From: Chlorobiaceae bacterium
GTDB taxonomy: Bacteria > Bacteroidota > Chlorobiia > Chlorobiales > Chlorobiaceae
DNA length: 7,004 nt
Direction of reading: 5' to 3'
NCBI GenBank assembly: GCA_013336025.1
Contig: JAAXUM010000083.1
Span: 1-7,004 of the forward strand
The notes under the pieces were generated by a model. That model did no database searches, was not told the DNA's origin, and worked only from the letters and a program-made list of their open reading frames with translations. Each line of letters starts with the position of its first letter. Positions within the stretch are counted from its first letter, which is position 1. The position numbers and the translations under genes are program-made. This document shows, piece after piece, positions 1 through 5,805 of this stretch.

Positions 1-22
1 ATCCTCCGCGCATACATTTTCA

Positions 23-112
23 GGAGAGGTGGCCGAGCGGCTGAAGGCACCGGTTTGCTAAACCGACGTAGTTCGTAAAGGGCTACCGAGGGTTCGAATC
101 CCTCCCTCTCCG
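23..112 (+). tRNA. tRNA-Ser, anticodon GCT (GCU)
   Basis: This is a complete class II tRNA. The acceptor stem GGAGAGG (23-29) pairs with CCTCTCC (105-111), and G112 is the discriminator. The anticodon loop TTGCTAA carries GCT at 57-59, which reads the serine codons AGC and AGU. A long variable arm lies between the anticodon arm and the T arm, with GTAG pairing with CTAC, as expected for serine tRNAs. The T arm is GAGGG-TTCGAAT-CCCTC (88-104). After the discriminator the genome reads CA, so a full CCA tail is not encoded. The gene stays intact although an integrase gene lies directly downstream, which fits insertion that rebuilds the tRNA 3' end. Confidence 0.97.
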
Positions 113-113
113 C
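88..113 (+). other. Probable attachment site (attL core) in the tRNA 3' end
   Basis: The T arm and 3' acceptor strand of tRNA-Ser are the usual crossover region for P4-family integrases, and the integrase gene starts about 180 bases downstream in the same direction. No second copy of this segment occurs in the window, so the boundaries given are those of the tRNA part normally duplicated. They were not derived from a visible direct repeat. The partner attR should lie beyond position 7004. Confidence 0.6.
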
Positions 114-147
114 AAAACAGCAGTCTACAGCTGACTTATGTAGTCCG

Positions 148-181
148 AAAAGCCCTGTAAAATCAGGGCTTTTCTTGTTTT
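148..181 (+). terminator. Intrinsic terminator downstream of tRNA-Ser
   Basis: A perfect 10-bp stem, AAAAGCCCTG (148-157) with CAGGGCTTTT (164-173), encloses a 6-base loop and is followed by a T-rich tail (CTTGTTTT). The A-run before the stem could let it work in both directions. It would end the tRNA transcript and isolate it from the integrase gene. Confidence 0.88.
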
Positions 182-205
182 GGGGTCTTGTGTTGTCTAA
201 ATTGG

Positions 206-211
206 TATAGT
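206..211 (+). promoter_or_regulatory. Possible -10 box of the integrase promoter
   Basis: TATAGT lies just after the tRNA terminator and is a reasonable -10 hexamer. I see no convincing -35 at the usual spacing, so the assignment is weak. If it is used, transcription would start around 218 and leave a leader of nearly 80 bases before the ATG at 295. Confidence 0.22.
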
Positions 212-218
212 GAAGTCC

Positions 219-245
219 GGTGTTTTTGGTGGTGTTTTTTGTGGT
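219..245 (+). repeat. Short GT-rich repeats in the integrase leader
   Basis: The units GGTGTTTTT, GGTGTTTTTT and GTGGTA follow one another directly between the att region and the integrase start. T/G-rich direct repeats at this position are common beside P4-type integrase genes. They could be arm-type binding sites for the integrase N-terminal domain, but that role is inferred. The segment is also readable as a hydrophobic N-terminal extension starting at GTG 220. Confidence 0.4.
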
Positions 246-294
246 AGATGCCATCAGGGGGATTTCGGATACCATCAAGACAAAATACGCACCG

Positions 295-1554
295 ATGCCA
301 AAACGGATTCTCCCTCTCTCTGATGCTCAAGTGAGCAAGGCCAAGCCGGCTGATAAGGATTACAAGCTTTCGGATGGTGGCGGCCTTTATCTTCTTGTTA
401 CAACAACCGGTGGTAAGCTCTGGCGTTTCCAGTATCGTTTCGACGGTAAGCAGAAGCTGCTTGCTCTGGGGCAATATCCTGAAATTTCTCTTGCGAATGC
501 CCGGAAGCGGCGGGAGGAGGCTCGAACGCTTCTTGCTAATGATCAGGATCCCGGTGAGGCTAAAAAGGCTGCAAAGAAGGCTGAGGCTTTGAAAGATGCT
601 TCGTCGTTCGAGCTTGTGGCTCGTGAGTGGTTTGGCAAGAATGATCCGGTATGGTCGCCAGGCCATGCTTTGACGGTGAGGTGCCGGCTTGAAAAGGATG
701 TGTTTCCGGTGATTGGCGGGAAGCCGGTTTCTGAGATTACTGCTTCGGATATTCGTACGATGTTGCTGAAGATCGAGGCAAGGGGAGCAGTGGAGACGGC
801 TACACGAATCAAGATCATGTGTGGGCAGGTGTTCCGGTATGCTGTGGCTACCGGAAGGATGGAGCATGATCCTTCGTCGGCTATCAAGTCGCGTGAGATT
901 TTCAGAAAGCGTGAGGTTCGCCATCATGCGGCGATTACGGATCCGAAAGAGCTGGCTCCGCTTTTGATGGCCTTTGATGAGTATCCCGGAACATTTGTGG
1001 TGAAATCGGCTTTGCAGCTTACTCCTTTGCTTTTTGTCCGTCCTGGTGAATTGCAGAATATGGAGTGGGCAGACGTTGATTTTGAGGCTGCGTTGTGGTC
1101 AATTCCTGCTGAACGCATGAAGATGCGACAGCCGCATCTTGTTCCGCTTTCCCGGCAGTCGTTGGCTATTTTGAGGGATTTGCATCCTGCAACCGGGCAC
1201 GGCCGATATGTTTTTCCCGGAAGGAGTTCACGTCCGATGAGCAATAACAGTATCAATGCGGCTCTTCGTTACCTGGGTTATGATAGTGATACCGTAACCG
1301 GTCACGGGTTCAGGGCGACAGCGCGAACGATTCTGGATGAGGTTCTGGGTTTTCGGGTTGATTTGATTGAGCACCAGTTGGCTCATGCCGTCCGGGATCC
1401 AAACGGGCGTGCTTATAACAGGACATCTTTTCTTGAGGACCGACGGCAGATGATGCAGGCGTGGGCGGATTATCTGGACGGTCTTAAGGCCGGGGTGAAG
1501 ATTCCGGCTTCGGGTGTTTTACCTGTACCACGGGAAAGAAAGGCGCTTGTATAG
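295..1554 (+). CDS. int: P4-family tyrosine site-specific integrase
   Basis: This 419-residue protein would catalyse recombination between the element's attP and the tRNA-Ser attB. Residues about 5-85 match the DUF4102-type arm-DNA-binding domain (KPADKDYKLSDGGGLYLLV). Residues about 103-205 look like the helical core-binding domain. The catalytic domain shows Arg249 in FVRPGEL, His337 and Arg340 in GHGFRAT, His364 in HQLAH and the nucleophile Tyr374 in AYNR. A C-terminal RRQMMQAWADYLD, typical of the P4 group, follows. All expected catalytic residues are present, so the enzyme should be active. ATG 295 was chosen because the conserved domain begins right there. An in-frame GTG at 220 would add 25 residues, mostly encoded by the GT-rich repeats, and seems unlikely. 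Neither start has a clear Shine-Dalgarno sequence. Confidence 0.96.
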   Translation: MPKRILPLSDAQVSKAKPADKDYKLSDGGGLYLLVTTTGGKLWRFQYRFDGKQKLLALGQYPEISLANARKRREEARTLLANDQDPGEAKKAAKKAEALKDASSFELVAREWFGKNDPVWSPGHALTVRCRLEKDVFPVIGGKPVSEITASDIRTMLLKIEARGAVETATRIKIMCGQVFRYAVATGRMEHDPSSAIKSREIFRKREVRHHAAITDPKELAPLLMAFDEYPGTFVVKSALQLTPLLFVRPGELQNMEWADVDFEAALWSIPAERMKMRQPHLVPLSRQSLAILRDLHPATGHGRYVFPGRSSRPMSNNSINAALRYLGYDSDTVTGHGFRATARTILDEVLGFRVDLIEHQLAHAVRDPNGRAYNRTSFLEDRRQMMQAWADYLDGLKAGVKIPASGVLPVPRERKALV

Positions 1555-1566
1555 GCGCCTTTTTTC
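1539..1566 (+). terminator. Intrinsic terminator of the integrase gene
   Basis: AAAGGCGC (1539-1546) pairs perfectly with GCGCCTTT (1555-1562) across an 8-base loop, and more T residues follow. The integrase stop codon TAG (1552-1554) lies in the loop, so the last codons form the 5' arm of the hairpin. The terminator separates the integrase transcript from the cargo gene. Confidence 0.88.
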
Positions 1567-1633
1567 GTTACCGCTTCCCTGCCGTCGTTTCTTTCTCTCT
1601 TGACTTCTCGTCAGAAGAACTGCTTGCCATGAA

Positions 1634-1679
1634 TTCCTTTTTTTTGCGCGATAATTCATATACTGCGAAAGTGTATTAT
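1634..1679 (+). promoter_or_regulatory. Candidate promoter region of the cargo gene
   Basis: Between the integrase terminator and the cargo start the sequence turns AT-rich and contains two -10-like hexamers, TATACT (1659-1664) and TATTAT (1674-1679). Neither has a good -35 at about 17 bases, although TTCCTT at 1634 is a weak possibility for the first. A promoter is expected here because the preceding gene ends at a strong terminator. The exact boxes are uncertain. Confidence 0.3.
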
Positions 1680-1710
1680 CTGATTTTGCCAAACGGAATA
1701 TCATTTAAGT

Positions 1711-3723
1711 ATGGGCTCTTTTCAGGCTACTGCAAAAGATATCAGGACAACGATCGGTTACGTTGTACTATCGTTATCAGAAATGGCAGATAACGAGAAT
1801 AAAATGTTTGTACGAAGCTATGAGCCAATAAGAGATAGTGCTTGGGAAGGCTGTAGTGATAGTGCAAAAAGGATGATGGAAGAGGATTATTTACAAAAAA
1901 AGGAGGCGCATGAAAAGTTGATGGCTAAGCTTAAAGCCAAAATTCAAGGGATCAGCGAAGCAATGGCTCAGAATACCCTTGATGCAGCCAAACAAATGAT
2001 TATTGAGCAAGGATTGGTTGAAACCGTCTATACTGGACTTACAAGACTGAGCGCTGAAATCGAGGCAATCCGTGCCGCCAAAAACAAACCCTTGTTAGAT
2101 GACCTGGATATGCAGGCGGTACTTGATCGTTTTGACAGCTTTAGGCAGGGTGCTGATGATTATGTCGATGTTTATAAATGGCTGTGTATTGTTGCTGTGA
2201 ACAAATGGCTTATGGGTGAACCAGTTGCGGGGGATGATGAACACGAACCGGAGAGACCAGTGAATGATAAGCTGACTCGTGCTCAAGAACTCATAATTCG
2301 AACGATTCTGAAGAAAGTAATTAATAGGATTACCTTGGATTTTGAAAATGAGATAAAATTAAATAATAAAAGGAAAAAAAATAATGACAAACTGCGCGAT
2401 ACTTATCTCTCGCAAAAAATAAGCGATAAGAGTGTTATAGAAAGAATTAACCGAGAGTATCAAGCTGTCAGTGATCAGTTAGACAAAATTCATGATACGC
2501 TGAGCGAATCAAGAGAGAATTGGGATATATTTGCTGAGATGTTTTTTTCGGTATTAAAAAATGAGTCATTCTCAAAAACCAAAGATTTTTTAGACAGTAT
2601 TATGGCTATTGAGCTTCGGAGAGGCTTAAGTCTTTTGCAGAAGGATATCAAGAAACGCCGAATTAATAAACCAAATATTGAAGACCCTGAATACATAGAA
2701 AAGATTATACGGGAGTATAAAGAATACAGAGTTAATTTTAAGGAATATCAGGAAATTACTTATTGGCTAAATATTGCAGAAGCGGATAAATGGTTGGAAT
2801 ATGTAGTTCAGAATTCAAAAGAGGATTATGGAAATAATATCATCAACACTCTTTCTTATGGTCTGGATGAATTGGAAGAACAAGAGGATTTTGAAAAAAG
2901 CAAAAAACAATCATATATAGATTTCGGAAGCGATATTAAAGAAAAACTAAGTGAGCCTGAAAAGACTTTTCTGGGGTTATCAGCAGAGTTAATTGATTTT
3001 ATAAAAAAGCGCAAAAGAAAAATAACAGAGCAAACTCTAAGAGAGCTGACATGGTGGTTTTTTGAAAAAGATAGTACCGATAAAGATGGAATGCCATGTA
3101 AAGGAATTGGAACACGTGAAGAATTAACGGAGTTTTATGTTAGGTATAATGATTTTACACGAATGTGTTTAGTTAAAACCCATGCAACAATTCAGATAGA
3201 GGAATTAATCCAGGGTTTACATGATGAGGCGCCAGAAAACGCAATTATCTGCCTTGAAGGATTGCTCAAGCAAAATGAAAAGAGAGACTTGCGAGAAGCT
3301 CATTTAGGAATGATTGATATTAACGCTGATTGGCGGCATTACATAATCGAGATTATAAAAAAGGAAATTCAGTTTCATGAACGAAGACTTGAGCTTGAGA
3401 AAAATGAATCTAAAAAAACGCCAAATATAGATGCGGAGAAAAGAAGTGATAGGGGCTCAGAAAACGCACATGACGACGCAATTACAGCAACAACCGGTCA
3501 GGGAGACTCGGCCTCTGATGCTTTAAAAAAACCCGGAAGAAAAGAAAAACTTTCTATGGATGTCTTTAAAAAAGAAATATATCCGGAAATGAAGGCGCGC
3601 TTTCCTGATTCAAAACATGTTGCCGGAAAAAAAGCCTATTGCACTGAAATCGGGAAAAAATATGGGGTTTCAGAAAAAACAATTCGTGACAAGTTCGACC
3701 AGTGTAATAATAAGGGGGAGTGA
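1711..3723 (+). CDS. Unrecognised 670-residue helical cargo protein with internal duplication and C-terminal HTH
   Basis: I do not recognise this family. The protein is highly charged and looks almost wholly helical, with no signal peptide or obvious membrane segment, so it is probably cytosolic. Residues about 185-270 are Lys/Glu-rich and likely coiled coil. Residues 109-167 and 305-362 are two copies of one motif (NKP, then WL-x-I-x4-KWL). Residues about 565-608 form a polar linker, and residues about 643-662 (TEIGKKYGVSEKTIRDKF) read as a helix-turn-helix. I see no nuclease, kinase or P-loop motif. The gene is visibly more AT-rich than its neighbours: 2341-2400 holds only 13 G/C in 60 bases, against 28 in 60 at 6001-6060. 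This suggests a separate origin. It is a single-gene unit between integrase and AlpA, a usual cargo site, so a phage-defence or regulatory role is plausible but unproven. ATG 1711 has a poor ribosome site, and Met25 (1783) is an alternative start. Confidence 0.85.
   Translation: MGSFQATAKDIRTTIGYVVLSLSEMADNENKMFVRSYEPIRDSAWEGCSDSAKRMMEEDYLQKKEAHEKLMAKLKAKIQGISEAMAQNTLDAAKQMIIEQGLVETVYTGLTRLSAEIEAIRAAKNKPLLDDLDMQAVLDRFDSFRQGADDYVDVYKWLCIVAVNKWLMGEPVAGDDEHEPERPVNDKLTRAQELIIRTILKKVINRITLDFENEIKLNNKRKKNNDKLRDTYLSQKISDKSVIERINREYQAVSDQLDKIHDTLSESRENWDIFAEMFFSVLKNESFSKTKDFLDSIMAIELRRGLSLLQKDIKKRRINKPNIEDPEYIEKIIREYKEYRVNFKEYQEITYWLNIAEADKWLEYVVQNSKEDYGNNIINTLSYGLDELEEQEDFEKSKKQSYIDFGSDIKEKLSEPEKTFLGLSAELIDFIKKRKRKITEQTLRELTWWFFEKDSTDKDGMPCKGIGTREELTEFYVRYNDFTRMCLVKTHATIQIEELIQGLHDEAPENAIICLEGLLKQNEKRDLREAHLGMIDINADWRHYIIEIIKKEIQFHERRLELEKNESKKTPNIDAEKRSDRGSENAHDDAITATTGQGDSASDALKKPGRKEKLSMDVFKKEIYPEMKARFPDSKHVAGKKAYCTEIGKKYGVSEKTIRDKFDQCNNKGE
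2035..2211 (+). repeat. Internal protein repeat, copy A (residues 109-167 of the cargo protein)
   Basis: Copy A starts at Gly109-Leu110 and passes through Asn125-Lys126-Pro127, Asp131, Arg145 and Tyr151. It ends at Trp157-Leu158-x-Ile160 and Lys165-Trp166-Leu167. Aligned by eye to copy B with three small gaps, it shares about 16 identical positions, and many others are conservative (V/I, L/I, F/Y, D/E). The similarity is at the protein level, not the DNA level, so the duplication is old. Confidence 0.65.
2623..2796 (+). repeat. Internal protein repeat, copy B (residues 305-362 of the cargo protein)
   Basis: Copy B matches copy A in order: Gly305-Leu306, Leu309, Ile313, Asn319-Lys320-Pro321, Asp325, Arg340, Tyr346, Trp352-Leu353, Ile355 and Lys360-Trp361-Leu362. 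The copies are offset by about 195 residues. The segment between them is coiled-coil-like, so the real repeating unit may be larger than the part that can be aligned by eye. Confidence 0.65.
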
Positions 3724-3757
3724 TGTTGTGTAGTATGGTGTAGCTCCCCGTATTTTT
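3714..3757 (+). terminator. Possible weak terminator at the end of the cargo gene
   Basis: GGGGAG (3715-3720) can pair with CTCCCC (3744-3749) across a 23-base loop, followed by GTATTTTT. A competing pairing uses the later CCCCC (3758-3762). The stem is short and the loop long, so termination may be partial. The 5' arm overlaps the last codons of the cargo gene. Confidence 0.35.
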
Positions 3758-3778
3758 CCCCCAAAAAAATCATTGCAG

Positions 3779-3808
3779 GTTAAAGAGAGTACATGAAATC
3801 TCTTTAAC
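3779..3808. promoter_or_regulatory. Perfect 10-bp inverted repeat upstream of the HTH/AlpA operon, probable operator
   Basis: GTTAAAGAGA (3779-3788) and TCTCTTTAAC (3799-3808) are exact reverse complements separated by 10 bases. One arm centre to the other is about two helical turns, the usual geometry for a dimeric regulator bound to one face of DNA. The repeat ends 17 bases before the first start codon and just before its ribosome site, so it could also form an RNA hairpin in the leader. No T-run follows, so it is not an intrinsic terminator. Confidence 0.6.
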
Positions 3809-3825
3809 TAACAGGAAATATCGCA

Positions 3826-4053
3826 ATGATTACTCCAGCCCTTGTAAAACCTGCCAGGTTGTATCTCAACCTTGAGTCTCTGATTGCCTATTGCCGGGAG
3901 GTGTATGACCTCCCTGTCTCTAAAATCACTATTTATCGCGCTGTGAAAAGCGGAAGTTTGCCTTCGATGAAGGTGAATGGGCGTTTGCTTTTCCGCATTT
4001 CCGATGTTGAGCGGTGGATTGAAGGATCTTCTGAGAAAAAGGGGGATGCGTGA
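3826..4053 (+). CDS. Small excisionase-type (HTH_17/MerR-like) DNA-binding protein
   Basis: This 75-residue protein is a single winged-helix DNA-binding domain. Residues 14-40 (LNLESLIAYCREVYDLPVSK and on to TIYRAVK) form the helix-turn-helix. The next stretch, SGSLPSMKVNGRLLFRISDVERWI (42-65), is the classic wing and final helix of excisionase-family proteins. Here the loop after the first helix is longer than usual. Such proteins act as recombination directionality factors or local repressors. The start is well supported by AGGAAA at 3813-3818, seven bases before the ATG. It is the first gene of a compact operon: its stop TGA shares its last base with the next ATG (TGATG). The inverted repeat at 3779-3808 may be its own operator. 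Confidence 0.85.
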   Translation: MITPALVKPARLYLNLESLIAYCREVYDLPVSKITIYRAVKSGSLPSMKVNGRLLFRISDVERWIEGSSEKKGDA

Positions 4054-4298
4054 TGAGTGAGGTTAGATTCTATCGGTTGCGAGAAATTATCGGTGACCGA
4101 AAGCTGGGAATCCCAGGTATTGTGCCGGTATCGAAAGCGGCATGGTATGCGGGCATTAAAGAAGGGCGGTATCCAAAACCTGTGAAACTATCGGAAAAGA
4201 CTGCCGCATGGCGTGCCTCTGATATTGAGGTGTTGGTCGAAAGACTGAGTAAGGGGTTGTGGAACGAACAGGTGGAGGGAAATGGGGGGTGTCGATGA
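4053..4298 (+). CDS. AlpA-type phage regulatory protein
   Basis: This 81-residue protein carries the AlpA signature in residues 22-61: GIVPVSKAAWYAGIKEGRYPKPVKL, then the conserved AWRASDIEVL. AlpA proteins bind DNA and, in P4-like elements, control integrase expression and excision. Compared with the usual family the N-terminus is slightly longer (FYRLREIIGDRKLGIPGIVPVSK). ATG 4053 overlaps the preceding stop by one base and sits seven bases after AGGGGG (4040-4045). The GTG at 4050 would be too close to that site. The gene's TGA overlaps the next ATG by four bases (ATGA), so translation of the three genes is probably coupled. Having two small HTH genes in tandem suggests split roles, such as excision factor and transcription regulator. 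Confidence 0.9.
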   Translation: MSEVRFYRLREIIGDRKLGIPGIVPVSKAAWYAGIKEGRYPKPVKLSEKTAAWRASDIEVLVERLSKGLWNEQVEGNGGCR

Positions 4299-5722
4299 GT
4301 GACATCACTGAGGCATTCGGGCCGCAGGCTGCACGGCTGCAGGAGGCGAGGAGAAAGCAGCAGCTGAGCTGCGCTGAACTGCCTTCCTTTCCTGATGCTG
4401 CTATACCTGATGAATTTTTCGAACCGGTGTTGCAGTACATGCAAACGATGACGGATGCACCGAGGGAGTTCCTTTTTGTCAGCCTGTTTATGACAACGGC
4501 AGCAGTGATCGGTAACAGGGTTTCGATGCAGGTGGGAAGCCAGAAAGTGAAGCCTAATCTCTATGGGCTCTGCCTTGCCGGATCGACGGTTGGCAGAAAG
4601 ACGACGGCAGTATCGTTTTGTACCGGATATCTGAGAAAGACAGAGGATGCCTTGCAGGATGAGCAGGTTAGGTTCCGGATGCCTGATTCGGGAAGCCATG
4701 AGGGGTTGATGGAGAGTATGCGCGATCCGCGCATGTTGACGAAGTTCGAGGGTAAGGGTGCGAATCGGACGCGGATTGAGGAGATGGAGCAGAAGGAGGT
4801 GATGAGTTCGGGTATTGCCTGCTATAGCGAGTTTGCGAGCTTTCTCGACAATCTCCGCAAGGTTTATAACAAGGGGTTGGAGTCGTTCATTCTTGATGTT
4901 TATGACGGGAACAGCCATACCAGGCAGCTGAAGAATGAGCAGTCATTCATCAAGAATCCGTGCCTTTCGATTTTCGGCGCTTCTACCCTGACGCAGTTTC
5001 TGCAGCGCATTACCGAGAATGATAAGCATAGCGGATTCCTGCAGCGAATATTCTATTGCTATGTGCCGGAACAGCGAGGAAAATTGCGGTCGCTGATTGA
5101 GAACAGCACTCCTGATGAGAAAATGGAAGAGTTGATTACAAGTGCCCTTGTGAACATATACCGGACGGCAAGTCTGATTGAACAACAAGGGATCAGGATT
5201 GAGCTGTCGGAAGAGGCCGCTGCAGTGTATCAACGCTCTTACGAACACGAGCAGGCTGAGCTTGCGGAAATCGGTAAAAGCGACGGAGATTTTTCAGGGG
5301 TGCTGATGGGGTATCAGGGTAGGCTTGACATGATGAAGTTCAAAGTTGCGATGGTTTATCTGGTTGTTGAGACGGCTGACCGGAATGTTGCTGTACCTGG
5401 CTTGCAGAAGCTCGAGATATCGGGTGATATGATGGAGCGAGCAGTAGCGCTTATCGGGTATTTCTGGAAAACAGCAAGATATTTGCTGATGAAGCATTTC
5501 AAGTTTTCACCACATGAGCAGAGAACAAAGAGGGTGGCCGATATTCTGACAAGACAGGGAGGCTCAATGAACCGAAGAAAACTGCTGCAGAGGACAGGGT
5601 GGAAGGCTATGGATTTTGATGAGGTTATCAGTACCGGAATTGAAGCGGAATTGTTTGCCGAGTTTGAGGAGAAACAAGGTTCGGGTCAGAAGGCTAAAAT
5701 GATCAAACTTCTGCAACAGTAG
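4295..5722 (+). CDS. DUF3987-type ATPase/helicase-like replication protein
   Basis: This 475-residue protein resembles DUF3987 proteins of phages and integrated elements, which are P-loop ATPases thought to act as replicative helicases. The N-terminal part (FPDAAIPDEFFEPVLQYMQ, then a hydrophobic helix and VIGNRVSMQVG) fits the family. The P-loop region is AGSTVGRKTT (residues 95-104), with Lys102. A Walker-B-like strand GIACYSEFASFL (173-184) has Glu179. Later landmarks are PCLSIFGASTLTQFL and SGFLQRIFYCYVPEQR with Arg251. The last 60 residues look like a winged helix (RVADILTRQGGSMNRRKLLQRTGWK). The P-loop has Arg101 where canonical Walker A has Gly. ATG 4295 overlaps the AlpA stop and follows a G-run at 4283-4288, so it is preferred over the upstream GTG 4259. 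The adjacent primase gene supports a replication role. Confidence 0.82.
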   Translation: MSDITEAFGPQAARLQEARRKQQLSCAELPSFPDAAIPDEFFEPVLQYMQTMTDAPREFLFVSLFMTTAAVIGNRVSMQVGSQKVKPNLYGLCLAGSTVGRKTTAVSFCTGYLRKTEDALQDEQVRFRMPDSGSHEGLMESMRDPRMLTKFEGKGANRTRIEEMEQKEVMSSGIACYSEFASFLDNLRKVYNKGLESFILDVYDGNSHTRQLKNEQSFIKNPCLSIFGASTLTQFLQRITENDKHSGFLQRIFYCYVPEQRGKLRSLIENSTPDEKMEELITSALVNIYRTASLIEQQGIRIELSEEAAAVYQRSYEHEQAELAEIGKSDGDFSGVLMGYQGRLDMMKFKVAMVYLVVETADRNVAVPGLQKLEISGDMMERAVALIGYFWKTARYLLMKHFKFSPHEQRTKRVADILTRQGGSMNRRKLLQRTGWKAMDFDEVISTGIEAELFAEFEEKQGSGQKAKMIKLLQQ

Positions 5723-5724
5723 CG

Positions 5725-5785
5725 TCGAACACCTTGAACACCTGAAGCCTTTATTCATAGGGTTAAAGACGTTCAAGATGTTCGG
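5725..5785. repeat. Four 9-bp units forming an inverted repeat between ATPase and primase genes
   Basis: On the plus strand, TCGAACACC (5725-5733) and TTGAACACC (5734-5742) are direct neighbours. On the minus strand, CCGAACATC (5785-5777) and TTGAACGTC (5776-5768) repeat the pattern in the opposite direction. Together they make a 14-bp inverted repeat (5726-5739 with 5771-5784) with one mismatch. The block fills most of the 83-base gap between the genes. It has no T-tract and no coding sense. It could be a replication origin bound by the primase/ATPase pair, an operator, or an mRNA hairpin affecting primase translation. Confidence 0.6.
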
Positions 5786-5805
5786 GGATATGATTCTTCA
5801 ATGGT

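Noticed and set aside
220..294. Integrase start at GTG 220, adding 25 residues (VFLVVFFVVDAIRG and on).
   Set aside because: The added residues come mostly from the GT-rich repeats, there is no ribosome site, and the conserved N-terminal domain begins exactly at ATG 295.
163..927. Long minus-strand open frame (254 codons) opposite the integrase.
   Set aside because: It is antisense to a gene with full catalytic motifs, crosses the terminator, and its translation shows no recognisable domain.
4070..4918. Minus-strand open frame of 282 codons opposite the AlpA and DUF3987 genes.
   Set aside because: Both plus-strand genes have clear family motifs and coupled starts. The antisense product is rich in His, Arg and Leu with no domain pattern, as expected of a shadow frame.
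5725..5785. The inverted repeat as an intrinsic terminator after the ATPase gene.
   Set aside because: The arms are far apart and no T-run follows. The sequence after the second arm is GGGGATATGATTC.
5723..5805. Possibility that the ATPase and primase are one gene broken by a frameshift.
   Set aside because: The ATPase ends with a complete winged-helix-like tail, the gap holds structured repeats rather than coding sequence, and a stop at 5791-5793 precedes the primase start in its own frame.
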